64,000 bases of DNA from Anaeromyxobacter soli (GCF_022808855.1 NZ_JAKZLF010000015.1:35973-99972); one strand, 5' to 3'; positions 8,101-20,454 are shown, counted from the stretch's first letter. Numbers and translations: made by a program. The notes: generated by a model from the letters alone, not told the origin.

Positions 8101-10113
8101 TTGCGCACGGGGCCCGATCCGCGCGCGACCCGCTGGATCGCCGTCCGGATCGGCGCTCTGGCCGCCCTCTTGGCCGCCGGCTTCGCGATCGTCGCCGGCC
8201 GCGCGTTCCAGCTCCAGGTGCTGCGCCGGGACGCGCTCGTCGAGGAGATGGTCGACCAGTACCGGCGCCAGCTCGTGCTGAAGCCGCGGCGCGGCGTCAT
8301 CACCGACCGCTCCGGCGTGCTCCTCGCGGGCAGCGCCGACGCGCGCTCGGTGTTCGCCGATCCCGTGGTCCTCGAGAAGGAGGACGGCCGCGGCGAGGCG
8401 CTCCGGAAGGTCTGCCAGGCGCTGAAGCTCGACCCGGGCGCCGTCCGCAGGAAGCTCGCCCAGGGCAGCCGCTTCGTCTGGATCGCGCGGCGGATCTCGC
8501 CGTCGCAGGCCGCGCAGGTCGAGGCGATCCTGAAGGCGAGCCGCGTGCGCGGGGTCGCGCTCGTCCCGGAGACGCGCCGCTACTACCCGAAGCTCGAGCT
8601 CGCGAGCCAGGTCCTCGGCCTCGTCGGCGACGACGGCGAGGGGCTCGAGGGGGTTGAGCTCGGGCTCGACGAGGTGCTGCGCGGCGAGCCCGCGAAGGTG
8701 CCGTCCCTGCGCGACGGCGCCGGCAAGACCGTCCTCGCCCAGGCGCCCACCGCCGGGCAGGCCCGCGAGGGCGCGCGCGTCGAGCTCACGCTCGACCAGG
8801 GCATCCAGCTCTCCGCGGAGCGTTCGCTCGGCGCGGCGGTGAGGCGCTCGCAGGCGCTCTCCGGCATGGCGGTCGCCATGGACCCGCGCACGGGCGAGGT
8901 GCTCGCCATGGCGAGCTATCCCCCCTCCAACCCGAACGCGCCCAAGCGCGGCGCGGAGCTCCGCAATCGCGTCGTCACCGACTCCTTCGAGCCCGGCTCG
9001 ACGGTGAAGACCTTCACCATCGCCGGCGCCCTCGCGCGCGGCGCGCTCCACCCGCTCGACCCCATCGACTGCGGCAACGGCCGCTACGCCATCGGGGCCC
9101 ACGTCATCCACGATCACGAGGCGCTCGGCTGGGCGGGCGCGTCGAAGATCCTGGCGGTGAGCTCGAACATCGGCGCCGCCAAGATCGGCGCGCGCCTGGG
9201 GCGCGCGGGGCTCCACGAGTCGCTCGCCGCGTTCGGGCTGGGCGAGCGAACCGGCGTCGGGCTCCCCGGCGAGATCCGCGGCCAGCTCCCGCCGCCGCGC
9301 TCCGAGGTCGCCCTCGCGACCCAGAGCTTCGGCCACGGCCTGACGGCGAACGCCCTCCAGATCACCGCCGGCATGGCGGCCATCGCGAACGGCGGCAAGC
9401 TCATGCGCCCCATCGCCGTGCGCCGGGTCGTCGATCCGGCGACGGGCGAGGTGCTCCAGGCGGCGTCGCCGGAGGTGGTCCGGCAGGCCGTGCCGCCGGA
9501 CGTCGCGGAGACGATGACGCGCTTCCTCGTGGGGGTGGTGGAGGATCCGAAGGGGACCGGGAAGCGCGCGCGGCTCGCCGGGTGGCGCGTCGCCGGCAAG
9601 ACCGGCACCGCGCGCAAGGTCGATCCGGTCTCCGGCGGCTACGCCTCGGACCGGCACTTCAGCTCCTTCGTCGGGTTCGCTCCCGCCGAGGCGCCGCGCG
9701 TGGTGGTGGGCGTGTTCCTCGACGAGCCGAAGGGCGACGTGCACGGCGGCGAGGTCGCGGCGCCCGCGTTCCGCGAGATCGTGGAGGACGCCATGCGGCT
9801 CATGGGCGTGCCCGCGAGCGGACCGGAGGCCGAGCGGCTCGCGCTCGCGGCGGCGCCTCCCGTCGAGGAGGAGCCGGAGGGGCCGCCCCCCGTCGAGCTG
9901 GCGGCGCGCGCGGCCGCCCCCGTGGACGGCGCGAGCGTGGCCGTGCCCTCGCTCGCCGGCCTGCCCGCTCGCTCGGCGATCCGGTCGCTCGAGCAGGCGG
10001 ACCTCGCCGCCGAGGTAGACGGCTCCGGCAGGGTCGTGCAGCAGTGGCCGGCGGCGGGGAAGGTGGTCGAGCGCGGGACCCGGGTGCGGATGCGGCTCGC
10101 GCCGACCGGGTGA
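8101..10113 (+). CDS. ftsI: Peptidoglycan D,D-transpeptidase FtsI (PBP3-like) with a C-terminal PASTA domain
   Basis: A class B penicillin-binding protein of about 670 residues that cross-links septal peptidoglycan. One N-terminal membrane anchor (about 16-36) is followed by the dimerisation region starting at RGVITDRSGVLLA. The transpeptidase domain has the acylated serine in STVK (S300), the SxN motif SSN (354-356) and KTGT (500-503). Residues about 613-670 form one PASTA repeat (VPSLAGLPARSAI onward), as in SpoVD-like enzymes and rarely in E. coli-type FtsI. The TTG at 8101 is the best start, five bases after ftsL; the upstream in-frame extension overlaps ftsL and is a shadow. Confidence 0.93.
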   Translation: MRTGPDPRATRWIAVRIGALAALLAAGFAIVAGRAFQLQVLRRDALVEEMVDQYRRQLVLKPRRGVITDRSGVLLAGSADARSVFADPVVLEKEDGRGEALRKVCQALKLDPGAVRRKLAQGSRFVWIARRISPSQAAQVEAILKASRVRGVALVPETRRYYPKLELASQVLGLVGDDGEGLEGVELGLDEVLRGEPAKVPSLRDGAGKTVLAQAPTAGQAREGARVELTLDQGIQLSAERSLGAAVRRSQALSGMAVAMDPRTGEVLAMASYPPSNPNAPKRGAELRNRVVTDSFEPGSTVKTFTIAGALARGALHPLDPIDCGNGRYAIGAHVIHDHEALGWAGASKILAVSSNIGAAKIGARLGRAGLHESLAAFGLGERTGVGLPGEIRGQLPPPRSEVALATQSFGHGLTANALQITAGMAAIANGGKLMRPIAVRRVVDPATGEVLQAASPEVVRQAVPPDVAETMTRFLVGVVEDPKGTGKRARLAGWRVAGKTGTARKVDPVSGGYASDRHFSSFVGFAPAEAPRVVVGVFLDEPKGDVHGGEVAAPAFREIVEDAMRLMGVPASGPEAERLALAAAPPVEEEPEGPPPVELAARAAAPVDGASVAVPSLAGLPARSAIRSLEQADLAAEVDGSGRVVQQWPAAGKVVERGTRVRMRLAPTG

Positions 10114-10150
10114 CCTGGCGCCCACATGGCCGGAAGCCTTGCGGGCGGGC

Positions 10151-10219
10151 ACTAGCGCCGGAGCCCGTTGCTGTAAGATGTGCCGCGCCGCGCCGTGGCG
10201 CGTGTCCCAGGTGACACGC
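10151..10219 (+). promoter_or_regulatory. Possible internal promoter and hairpin before murE
   Basis: The 175-bp gap between ftsI and murE has a TGTAAGAT box (-10-like TAAGAT at 10174-10179) in otherwise GC-rich DNA, with only a poor -35 (ACTAGC). It is followed by a hairpin with arms GCGTGTC (10200-10206) and GACACGC (10213-10219). This could be an internal promoter or a leader structure for the mur genes; the evidence is weak. Confidence 0.3.
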
Positions 10220-10288
10220 CGGCGCGTAACCGGGCGAGCGCACAGGGGAAGAGATTCCGGAGGGCGGCTTGCATTCCGGTGTGGTGAG

Positions 10289-11782
10289 ATGAAGCTCTCG
10301 GCAGTCATCCAGGGAACGGGCGCGCGAGGCGAGGTGGCTGGCGATCCCGAGATCGCCCGCGTCACGGGGGACTCTCGCGAGGTCGTCCCGGGCGCGGTGT
10401 TCTTCGCCCTCCCCGGGGCGGTGCACGACGGCCACGACTTCGCCGCGCAGGCGGCGGAACGCGGGGCGGTGGCCGTCGTCGCCGAGCGGAAGATCGCGTG
10501 CGCTCCGGCCACGCTCCTCCTCGCCCCGTCGTCGCGCCGCGCGATGGCCATCGCCGCCGCGAACTTCCACGGCCGGCCCGCCGACGCGCTCCGCGTGGCG
10601 GGCGTCACCGGCACGAACGGCAAGACGACGATCACCTACCTCGTCGAGGCCTGCGCGCGCGCGGCGGACCTGCCCATCGGCCTGCTCGGCACCGTCACGC
10701 AGCGCTTCCCCGGCGTCGAGCGGACGGCGACGCACACGACCCCCGAGTCGACGGCCATCCAGGCGGTGCTCGCGGAGATGCGCGACGCCGGCGCGCGGGC
10801 GGTGGTGCTCGAGGTCTCCTCGCACGCGCTCGCGCAGGAGCGGGTCGCCGGCATGCGCTTCGCCGCCGCCGGCTTCACGAACCTCACCCGCGATCACCTC
10901 GACTACCACGGCGACATGGAGGCGTACTTCGCCGCCAAGCGCCGGCTCTTCACGGAGCACCTCGCACCCGACGGCGTGGCCGTGGTGAACGCGCGCGATC
11001 CGTACGGCGCCCGGCTCGCAGACCAGCTCGGCCCCGGGCGTCGCGTCTGGCGCTACGGCACCCGCGCCGAGGACGCCCTCCGCGCCGAGGGCGTCGCCCT
11101 GGGGCTCGCCGGCATCGCGGCGACCTTCGTGACGCCGAAGGGGGAGATCGCGATCCGCTCCCCGCTCGTCGGCGCGCACAACCTCGAGAACCTCCTCTGC
11201 GCGGCCGGGCTCGCGCTCGCCCTCGGCATCCCGCCGGAGGCGATCGCGCGCGGGCTCTCCGCCTCCCCCGGCGCCCCCGGACGGCTCGAGCGGATCGACG
11301 GCCGCGGCATCTCGGCGTTCGTGGACTACGCCCACACCGACGACGCGCTCGCGCGCGCCCTCGAGGCGCTCCGCGCCACCGGACCCCGCCGGCTCCTCTG
11401 CGTCTTCGGCTGCGGCGGCGACCGCGATCGCGGCAAGCGCCCGCTCATGGGCGAGGTCGCCGCCCGCGGGGCCGATCTCGTCGTCGTCACGAGCGACAAC
11501 CCGCGCACCGAGGCGCCGGACGCGATCATCTCGGACGTGCTGCCCGGCCTCGAGCGGGCGGGCGCGCCGCGGCTCACGACCGCGGCGGCGCAGGGCGGCG
11601 GGCGCGGCTTCCTCGTCGAGCCGGAGCGCCGCGCGGCGATCGCGCTCGCCCTGTCCCTCGCGCGCGCGGGCGACGCCGTGCTCATCGCCGGCAAGGGGCA
11701 CGAGGACTACCAGATCGTCGGCACGACGAAGCACCCCTTCTCCGACCGCGAGGAGGCCCAGAGGGCCCTCCGCACCGCATGA
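10289..11782 (+). CDS. murE: UDP-MurNAc-tripeptide synthetase MurE (meso-diaminopimelate-adding)
   Basis: A 497-residue Mur ligase that adds the third amino acid to the peptidoglycan stem in the cytoplasm. The ATP-binding GTNGKTT lies near residue 108, the central-domain LEVSSHAL motif follows, and the C-terminal domain has the DNPR motif at 403-406, which in MurE indicates selection of meso-diaminopimelate over lysine, as expected for a Gram-negative. The ATG at 10289 is chosen because MKLSAVIQ opens the expected domain; an upstream in-frame reading adds 50 unlikely residues. It is preceded by GGTGAG and followed 10 bp later by murF. Confidence 0.95.
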   Translation: MKLSAVIQGTGARGEVAGDPEIARVTGDSREVVPGAVFFALPGAVHDGHDFAAQAAERGAVAVVAERKIACAPATLLLAPSSRRAMAIAAANFHGRPADALRVAGVTGTNGKTTITYLVEACARAADLPIGLLGTVTQRFPGVERTATHTTPESTAIQAVLAEMRDAGARAVVLEVSSHALAQERVAGMRFAAAGFTNLTRDHLDYHGDMEAYFAAKRRLFTEHLAPDGVAVVNARDPYGARLADQLGPGRRVWRYGTRAEDALRAEGVALGLAGIAATFVTPKGEIAIRSPLVGAHNLENLLCAAGLALALGIPPEAIARGLSASPGAPGRLERIDGRGISAFVDYAHTDDALARALEALRATGPRRLLCVFGCGGDRDRGKRPLMGEVAARGADLVVVTSDNPRTEAPDAIISDVLPGLERAGAPRLTTAAAQGGGRGFLVEPERRAAIALALSLARAGDAVLIAGKGHEDYQIVGTTKHPFSDREEAQRALRTA

Positions 11783-11792
11783 TGGCGACGCA

Positions 11793-13178
11793 ATGACCGT
11801 CCCCCACTTCTCCTCCGACGAGCTCGCCGCCGCGACCGGCGGGCGCTGGATCGGCGCCCCGCCCGCGGAGGTCGCCGGCGTCTCGACCGACACCCGCACG
11901 CTCGCGCCGGGCGCGCTGTTCGTCGCCCTCGTGGGCGAGCGCTTCGACGCGCACGCCTACCTCGCCGAGGCGGCCGCGAAGGGCGCCGTCGCCGCGGTCG
12001 TGGCCGACGGCCGCGCGCCGGCCGGGGCGCCGCTGCCGCTCCTCTCGGTCCCGGACACCCTCCCCGCGCTCGGCGCCATCGCGCGCCACCACCGCCGCCG
12101 GTTCCAGATCCCCGTCGTCGGCGTCACCGGCTCGAACGGCAAGACCACGACCCGCGAGATGATCGCGGCGATCCTGGCGACGCGCGGCCCCGCCCTGAAG
12201 ACCGAGGGCAACCTCAACAACGAGGTGGGCGTCCCGCTGACGCTCCTCGGCCTCGGGCCGGAGCACCGCTCGGCAGTCGTCGAGATGGGGATGAGCCACC
12301 CCGGGGAGATCACGCGCCTCGCCGCCATCGCCGAGCCGTACGTGGGGGTCGTGACGCTCGCCGCGCCCGCCCACCTCGAGGGGCTCGGCACCCTGGACGC
12401 GGTCGCCGACGCGAAGGCCGAGCTGTACCGGGGGCTGCCGGAGACCGGCATCGTCATCGCCAACGCGGACGATCCCCGCATGCTGCGGCGCGCCCAGGCG
12501 AGCGGCCACCGGATGCTCACCTTCGCCGCGGCGGCGGGCCGGCGCGGCGACGTCGTCGTGCTCGAGATCGCCTCGCAGGGGGACGACGGGCTCCGCTTCG
12601 TGCTCGGCATCGGCAACCGCGAGGTGGAGGTGCACATCCCGGCGCTGGTGGGCGCGCACAACGCCGCGAACGCGGCGGCGGCCGCGGCGACCGGCGTCGC
12701 CCTCGGCTGCAGCGATCGCGAGATCGCGCAGGGGCTCGCGGCGGTCCGCCCGGTGGGGCGCCGCCTGCGCCTCGACCGGCTCGCCTCGGGCCTCCGGCTC
12801 GTCGACGACTGCTACAACGCGAACCCCTCCTCGATGTCCGCGGCGCTCCGCACGCTCGTCGATCTCGCGCGGCCCGACGCCCGGCCGGTGGCGGTGCTCG
12901 GCGACATGCTCGAGCTCGGCGCGTTCGAGGAGGAGGCCCACCGCGCCCTCGGCGCGGAGGCCGCCCGCGCGGGCGTCTCCCTCCTCGCCGCGTTCGGGCC
13001 GAGGGCCCGCGCCACCGCCGAGGCGGCGCGCGCCGCCGGCCTCGAGACCTTCCACACCGACGACATGGACGCGCTCGTCCGCTGGGCCCGGGCCGCGATC
13101 GCGCCGTCGAACGACGTCCTCCTCGTCAAGGGCAGCCGCGGCATGAAGCTCGAGCGGCTCGTCGAGGCCCTCCGCTAG
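11793..13178 (+). CDS. murF: UDP-MurNAc-tripeptide:D-Ala-D-Ala ligase MurF
   Basis: A 461-residue Mur ligase that adds D-Ala-D-Ala to complete the UDP-MurNAc-pentapeptide. It shows STDTRTLAPGALFVAL (N-terminal UDP-binding domain), GVTGSNGKTTTREM (ATP loop), the NNEVGVPLTLL segment characteristic of MurF, and DDCYNANPSSMSAAL and AVLGDMLELG in the C-terminal half. The ATG at 11793 gives the normal length. It is followed without a gap by mraY. Confidence 0.96.
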   Translation: MTVPHFSSDELAAATGGRWIGAPPAEVAGVSTDTRTLAPGALFVALVGERFDAHAYLAEAAAKGAVAAVVADGRAPAGAPLPLLSVPDTLPALGAIARHHRRRFQIPVVGVTGSNGKTTTREMIAAILATRGPALKTEGNLNNEVGVPLTLLGLGPEHRSAVVEMGMSHPGEITRLAAIAEPYVGVVTLAAPAHLEGLGTLDAVADAKAELYRGLPETGIVIANADDPRMLRRAQASGHRMLTFAAAAGRRGDVVVLEIASQGDDGLRFVLGIGNREVEVHIPALVGAHNAANAAAAAATGVALGCSDREIAQGLAAVRPVGRRLRLDRLASGLRLVDDCYNANPSSMSAALRTLVDLARPDARPVAVLGDMLELGAFEEEAHRALGAEAARAGVSLLAAFGPRARATAEAARAAGLETFHTDDMDALVRWARAAIAPSNDVLLVKGSRGMKLERLVEALR

Positions 13179-14321
<1,143 letters not shown>

Positions 14322-14326
14322 CGGCC

Positions 14327-15718
14327 TTGAGCACCCCCGATCTGAAGGGCAAGCGCGTCACCGTCGTCGGCCTCGCCAAGAGCGGCGTGGCGGCGGCGCG
14401 CCTCTGCGCGCGCGAGGGCGCGCGCGTCACCGTCACCGACCGGCGCGGCGAGGAGCACCTCTCCGCCCCGCTCGCCGCGCTCGCCGGCGCGAGCGTGCGC
14501 CGCGCGCTCGGCGGCCACGATCCCGCCGACTTCGAGCACGCCGACCTCGTCGTGGTCTCGCCCGGCGTCCCCATGGCGATCCCCGAGCTCCGCGCGGCCC
14601 GCGCGGCAGGCGTGCCCGTGTGGGGCGAGGCGGAGCTCGCCGCCCGCTTCCTCCCCGCGGTGCCGATCGTCGCGATCACCGGGACGAACGGGAAGAGCAC
14701 GACGACCGCGCTCGCCGGCGCCCTCTTCGCGCGCCACCGGCGGACGTTCACCGGCGGGAACCTCGGCACCCCCCTCTGCGAGCACGTCCTCGAGGGCGGC
14801 GGCGCGGAGGTGGTCGTCCTCGAGCTCTCGTCCTTCCAGATCGAGGGGCTCCTCTCGCTCCGCCCGCGCGTGGCGGCCATCCTGAACGTCACCCCGGATC
14901 ACCTCGACCGCTACCGCGACGTGGACGACTACGCCGCCGCGAAGGCGCGGCTCTTCGCGCTCCAGCAGGCGGACAACCACGCCGTCGCGAACGCCCGCGA
15001 CCCGCGCGCGCTCGCCATGGCCGAGAGCTCGCGCGCCGCGCTGCACACCTTCGGCTTCGGCCCCCCCGCGCCCGACGGCGCGCGCGATCCGGGCGGCGAG
15101 CCGGGGGCGGGCGGCGCGACCGAGCTGTGGGTCCGGCGCGGCGGCGGCGCGCCCGAGCGGTTCCGCCTGGCCAACCGGGCGCTCCGCGGACGGCACAACC
15201 GCGAGAACGCGATGGCCGCCGTGCTCTCGGCGCGGCTCCTCGGCGTGCCGGGCGACGCGGTGCAGGCGGGGCTCGACGCGTTCCCCGGCCTGCCGCACCG
15301 GCTCGAGCTCGTCTCCGAGCGGGGCGGGGTGGAGTGGGTGAACGACTCGAAGGCGACCAACGTCGACTCCACCTACGTCGGCCTCTCCGCCTTCCCGGCC
15401 GGCGCGCCGCGCGTCGTGCTCGTCATGGGCGGCCGCGGCAAGGGAGCGCCGTACGCCCCCCTCCGTCCGCTCTTCCCCGGCCGCGTGAAGGCGCTCCTCA
15501 CCGTCGGCGAGGACGCGCCCGCCGTCGAGCGCGAGCTCGGCGATCTCTGCCCCACCGAGCCCTGCGGCACGCTCGAGGCCGCGGTGCGTCGGGCGGCGGC
15601 CCTCGCCCGTCCGGGGGACGCGGTCCTCCTCTCTCCGGCCTGCGCGAGCTACGATCAGTTCCGCAGCTACGAGGAGCGTGGCGCCGCGTTCCGCCGCCAC
15701 GTCGCGGAGCTCTCATGA
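14327..15718 (+). CDS. murD: UDP-N-acetylmuramoylalanine:D-glutamate ligase MurD
   Basis: A 463-residue Mur ligase that adds D-glutamate to UDP-MurNAc-L-Ala. The N-terminal Rossmann-like domain begins VTVVGLAKSGVAAARLC, the ATP loop is ITGTNGKSTTTAL, and ELSSFQIEG, LNVTPDHLDRY and WVNDSKATNVDST are the conserved central and C-terminal blocks. The TTG start at 14327 lies five bases after the mraY stop and gives the family N-terminus. It overlaps ftsW by four bases. Confidence 0.95.
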   Translation: MSTPDLKGKRVTVVGLAKSGVAAARLCAREGARVTVTDRRGEEHLSAPLAALAGASVRRALGGHDPADFEHADLVVVSPGVPMAIPELRAARAAGVPVWGEAELAARFLPAVPIVAITGTNGKSTTTALAGALFARHRRTFTGGNLGTPLCEHVLEGGGAEVVVLELSSFQIEGLLSLRPRVAAILNVTPDHLDRYRDVDDYAAAKARLFALQQADNHAVANARDPRALAMAESSRAALHTFGFGPPAPDGARDPGGEPGAGGATELWVRRGGGAPERFRLANRALRGRHNRENAMAAVLSARLLGVPGDAVQAGLDAFPGLPHRLELVSERGGVEWVNDSKATNVDSTYVGLSAFPAGAPRVVLVMGGRGKGAPYAPLRPLFPGRVKALLTVGEDAPAVERELGDLCPTEPCGTLEAAVRRAAALARPGDAVLLSPACASYDQFRSYEERGAAFRRHVAELS

Positions 15719-16947
15719 GTCGAGCCGAGGACACGTCCGCGCCGCGCGCCGGGGCCCACATCGACGGGCTCCTCCTCGGCGCGCTGCTCGCGCTCACCGC
15801 GCTCGGCGCGGTGATGGTGTACTCGGCGAGCGCGATCCCGGCGTCACAGAGCGCGCGGCTCGGGCACGACGAGTTCTACTACCTGAAGCGGCAGCTCCTC
15901 GCGGCCGGGGTGGGCGTCGGGCTGCTCGTGGCCGCGCTCCGCCTCGGCGCCCGGAGGATCTCGGCGCTCGCCTACCCGCTCCTCGCCGTCACCTTCTTCA
16001 CGCTCCTCCTCGTCCCGGTGCTCGGGAAGACCGCCGGCGGCGCGCAGCGCTGGATCCCGCTCGGCCCCCTGCAGTTCCAGCCCGCCGAGGCGGCGAAGGT
16101 GGCGCTCGTCCTCTACCTCGCGCGCTCGCTCGCGCGGAAGCAGGAGAAGGTCCGGATCTTCTCCATCGGGCTCCTCCCCCACCTCCTCGTGACGGGCGCG
16201 CTCGTCGCCCTCTGCCTGTGGCAGAGCGACATGGGGACGGGGGTCATCCTCTTCCTCGTCCTCTTCGCGATGCTCTTCGCGGCGGGCGCGCGCGTCTCCT
16301 ACCTCCTCGGCGCCGGGCTGCTCGCCCTGCCCGTCGCCTGGCACCTCGTGAAGTCCACGCCCTACCGGTACGAGCGCGTCATGGCGTTCCTCGATCCGGA
16401 GCGCTACCGGTACGGGCCCGGGTTCCAGCTCTGGGAGTCGCTCCTCGGCACCGCGCACGGCGGCTGGCTCGGCCAGGGGCTCGGCCAGGGCAAGGGCAAG
16501 CTCTTCTACCTGCCGGCGGCGCACACGGACTTCATCGCGGCGGTGATCGCGGAGGAGACGGGGCTGCTCGGGATCCTGCTGCTCGTCTCGCTGTACGCGG
16601 TGGTGGTCTGGCGCGGCGTGCGCGCCGCGCTGCACGCGTCCGAGCCGTTCGGCTGCTACGCGGCGCTCGGCGTGACCTCGCTCGTCGGCGCGCAGGCGCT
16701 CGTGAACCTGGCGGTGGTGTTCGGCCTGTTGCCGACGAAGGGGCTCACCCTGCCCTTCGTCTCCTACGGCGGCTCCTCGCTCATGACGCTCCTCGGGGCG
16801 GCGGGCGTCCTGCTCACGGTGAGCGGCGAGCGCGGCGGGTTCTTGCGCCGCGCGCCCTCGGCGGTGATCGTGCGCCCGAGCGCCGAGCGGTCGCGGGCGG
16901 CCGGGGACGCACGGCTCGACACGGGTGTGGAAGGGACGACGCCATGA
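15715..16947 (+). CDS. ftsW: Septal peptidoglycan glycosyltransferase FtsW
   Basis: A 410-residue SEDS-family membrane protein with about ten helices that polymerises lipid II at the septum together with FtsI. Conserved blocks include VMVYSASAIPA in the first helix, GGAQRWIPLGPLQFQPAEAA (extracellular SEDS motif), SDMGTG (with the catalytically important Asp) and LPTKGLTLPFVSYGGSS near the C-terminus. The ATG at 15715 overlaps the murD stop (ATGA), and its own stop overlaps murG in the same way. It could in principle be RodA, but its position within dcw favours FtsW. Confidence 0.95.
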   Translation: MSRAEDTSAPRAGAHIDGLLLGALLALTALGAVMVYSASAIPASQSARLGHDEFYYLKRQLLAAGVGVGLLVAALRLGARRISALAYPLLAVTFFTLLLVPVLGKTAGGAQRWIPLGPLQFQPAEAAKVALVLYLARSLARKQEKVRIFSIGLLPHLLVTGALVALCLWQSDMGTGVILFLVLFAMLFAAGARVSYLLGAGLLALPVAWHLVKSTPYRYERVMAFLDPERYRYGPGFQLWESLLGTAHGGWLGQGLGQGKGKLFYLPAAHTDFIAAVIAEETGLLGILLLVSLYAVVVWRGVRAALHASEPFGCYAALGVTSLVGAQALVNLAVVFGLLPTKGLTLPFVSYGGSSLMTLLGAAGVLLTVSGERGGFLRRAPSAVIVRPSAERSRAAGDARLDTGVEGTTP

Positions 16948-18092
16948 GGATGCTCATCGCCGGCGGCGGCACCGGGGGCCACGTCTTCCCCGGCATCGCC
17001 CTCGCGGAGGAGGTGGTCGGGCGCCACCCCGCGAACGACGTCGTCTTCGTCGGCACCGGGCGCGGGCTCGAGGCGAAGGTCGTCCCCGCGGCGGGGTTCC
17101 CGATCGAGCTCATCGACGTGAAGGGGCTGAAGGGCAAGGGGCTCCTCTCGCTCCTCGTGAACCTGCTCCTCATCCCGCGCGCGCTCCTCCAGTCCTACCG
17201 GATCCTGCGCAAGTGGCGGCCGGACGTGGTGATCGGGGTGGGCGGCTACGCGAGCGGGCCCGTCGTGCTCGTGGCCTCGCTGCTCAGGATCCCGACGGCG
17301 GTCCAGGAGCAGAACGCGATCGCCGGGTTCACCAACCGGGTGCTCGGGCGGTTCGTCGAGGCGGTCTTCACCGCCTTCCCGGAGGCCGCGCGGCACTTCC
17401 CCGGCCGCAAGGTGTACCAGCTCGGCAACCCCATCCGCCGCAAGCTCATGGAGAACTACATGCGGCCGGACGTCGAGCACGACCGGCTGCGGCTCCTCGT
17501 CTTCGGCGGATCGCAGGGCGCGCACGCGCTCAACATGCGCGTCGTCGAGGCGCTCCCGCACCTCGCCGACCTGCGCGACGGGCTCCGCGTCACCCACCAG
17601 ACCGGCGCGCGCGACCGCGAGCAGGTCGAGAAGGGCTACCGCGCCTGCGGGTTCGAGCCGGACGTGCGCGAGTTCATCCACGACATGAGCGCGGCGTACG
17701 CCGGGGCCGACCTCGTCGTGTGCCGCGCCGGCGCGACCACGCTCGCCGAGCTCACCGTCTGCAAGAAGCCGTCGATCCTGGTCCCCTTCCCCGCCGCCGC
17801 CGACAACCACCAGGTGCTGAACGCGCGCAGCCTCGTGGACGCGGGCGCGGCGGTCATGATCGAGGAGCGCGACCTCACCGGCGAGCTGCTCGCCGCGGAG
17901 ATCCGCTCCGTCCTCACCCACCCCGAGCGGCGCGAGCGGATGGTGCGCGCCGCGGGGCGGCTCGGCAGCCCGCAGGCGGCGAAGGAGATCGGCGACGTGT
18001 GCGCCGAGCTCGTGCGCCGCCGCTGGGGCTCCCCCGCCGGCCAGGAGCGCGCCCCCGGCCACGGCCCCGTCCGCCCACCCGACCTCGCCTGA
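16944..18092 (+). CDS. murG: UDP-GlcNAc:lipid I N-acetylglucosaminyltransferase MurG
   Basis: A 382-residue GT28 glycosyltransferase that converts lipid I to lipid II on the inner face of the membrane. The N-terminal [17 protein letters not shown] loop, [21 protein letters not shown] and [11 protein letters not shown] motifs are all diagnostic. The ATG at 16944 overlaps the ftsW stop. The last 20 residues are Gly/Pro-rich and not part of the fold. Confidence 0.97.
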   Translation: MRMLIAGGGTGGHVFPGIALAEEVVGRHPANDVVFVGTGRGLEAKVVPAAGFPIELIDVKGLKGKGLLSLLVNLLLIPRALLQSYRILRKWRPDVVIGVGGYASGPVVLVASLLRIPTAVQEQNAIAGFTNRVLGRFVEAVFTAFPEAARHFPGRKVYQLGNPIRRKLMENYMRPDVEHDRLRLLVFGGSQGAHALNMRVVEALPHLADLRDGLRVTHQTGARDREQVEKGYRACGFEPDVREFIHDMSAAYAGADLVVCRAGATTLAELTVCKKPSILVPFPAAADNHQVLNARSLVDAGAAVMIEERDLTGELLAAEIRSVLTHPERRERMVRAAGRLGSPQAAKEIGDVCAELVRRRWGSPAGQERAPGHGPVRPPDLA

Positions 18093-18111
18093 CCGCCCGG
18101 ACCCCCACGCG

Positions 18112-19488
<1,377 letters not shown>

Positions 19489-19489
19489 C

Positions 19490-20449
19490 GTGCCGGGCGC
19501 GGTCTTCGGGGCGGGCGCCGCCGACTGGCGCGCGGAGCTCGCGCGGCGGGTGCGCGGGGAGCTCGTGCGCGACGCGCCCCTCGCGCCGCGCACGGCCGTG
19601 CGGGTCGGCGGTCCGGCCGACCTCCTCGTCCGCCCGGAGGATCCCGACGCGCTCGCGGCGCTGCTCCGCGCGGTCCGCGAGCTCGGGGTGCCGCTCACGA
19701 TCCTGGGCGGCGGCGCGAACACCCTCGTCGCCGACGCGGGCGTGCGCGGCGTCGTCCTCCGGCTGCCGCAGGGGTTCGGGGAGGAGCGCCGGGAGGGCTC
19801 CCGGCTCGTGCTCGGCGCCGGCGCGCCCACCACCCGGCTGTGGATCCAGGCCCACGCAGCGGGCCTCGTCGGGGTGGAGTTCGTGGCGGGCATCCCCGGC
19901 ACGCTCGGCGGCGCGGTGGCGATGAACGCCGGGACGACCCTCGGCGAGATGAAGGACGTCGTCACCGAGGTCGAGCTCGCGACCGCCGACGGCGCGGGGT
20001 TCGTCCCCGCCGCGGCGCTCGGCTTCGCCTACCGCACCTGCCTCCTCCCCGCGGGCGCCGTCGTCACGCGGCTCGCGGTGACCCTGCGGCCGGGCGACGT
20101 GGCCGAGAGCGCGCGCGTCATGCAGGAGGACCGCGATCGGCGCCGGCGGACGCAGCCGCTCGACCGTCCCACCTTCGGCTCGACGTTCACGAACCCCCCG
20201 GGCGACTTCGCCGGCCGGCTCATCGAGGCCGTCGGCCTCAAGGGGTACCGTGTCGGGAACGCCACGTGGTCGGACGTCCACGCGAACTTCATCTCGAACC
20301 TCGGCGGGGCCACCGCGCGCGACGTCCTCGCGCTCATGGCGCTCGCGCGGCGCAAGGTGAAGGAGCGGTTCGGCCTCGCGCTCGAGACCGAGGTCCGGCT
20401 CGTGGGCGAGTTCCTTGCAGAGGAGCTCGAGGCGCTGCGCGGGGAGTGA
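19490..20449 (+). CDS. murB: UDP-N-acetylenolpyruvoylglucosamine reductase MurB
   Basis: A 319-residue FAD-dependent reductase that makes UDP-MurNAc from the enolpyruvyl intermediate. FAD-binding residues fall in LTILGGGANTLVAD, with GVEFVAGIPGTLGGAVAMN following; the proton-donor Ser is in PTFGSTFTNPPGD, and the C-terminal Glu is in the ALETEVRLVGEF segment, as in type II MurB enzymes. The GTG start at 19490 is one base after the murC stop. A longer N-terminus is not available without running into murC. Confidence 0.94.
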   Translation: MPGAVFGAGAADWRAELARRVRGELVRDAPLAPRTAVRVGGPADLLVRPEDPDALAALLRAVRELGVPLTILGGGANTLVADAGVRGVVLRLPQGFGEERREGSRLVLGAGAPTTRLWIQAHAAGLVGVEFVAGIPGTLGGAVAMNAGTTLGEMKDVVTEVELATADGAGFVPAAALGFAYRTCLLPAGAVVTRLAVTLRPGDVAESARVMQEDRDRRRRTQPLDRPTFGSTFTNPPGDFAGRLIEAVGLKGYRVGNATWSDVHANFISNLGGATARDVLALMALARRKVKERFGLALETEVRLVGEFLAEELEALRGE

Positions 20450-20454
20450 GCCGC

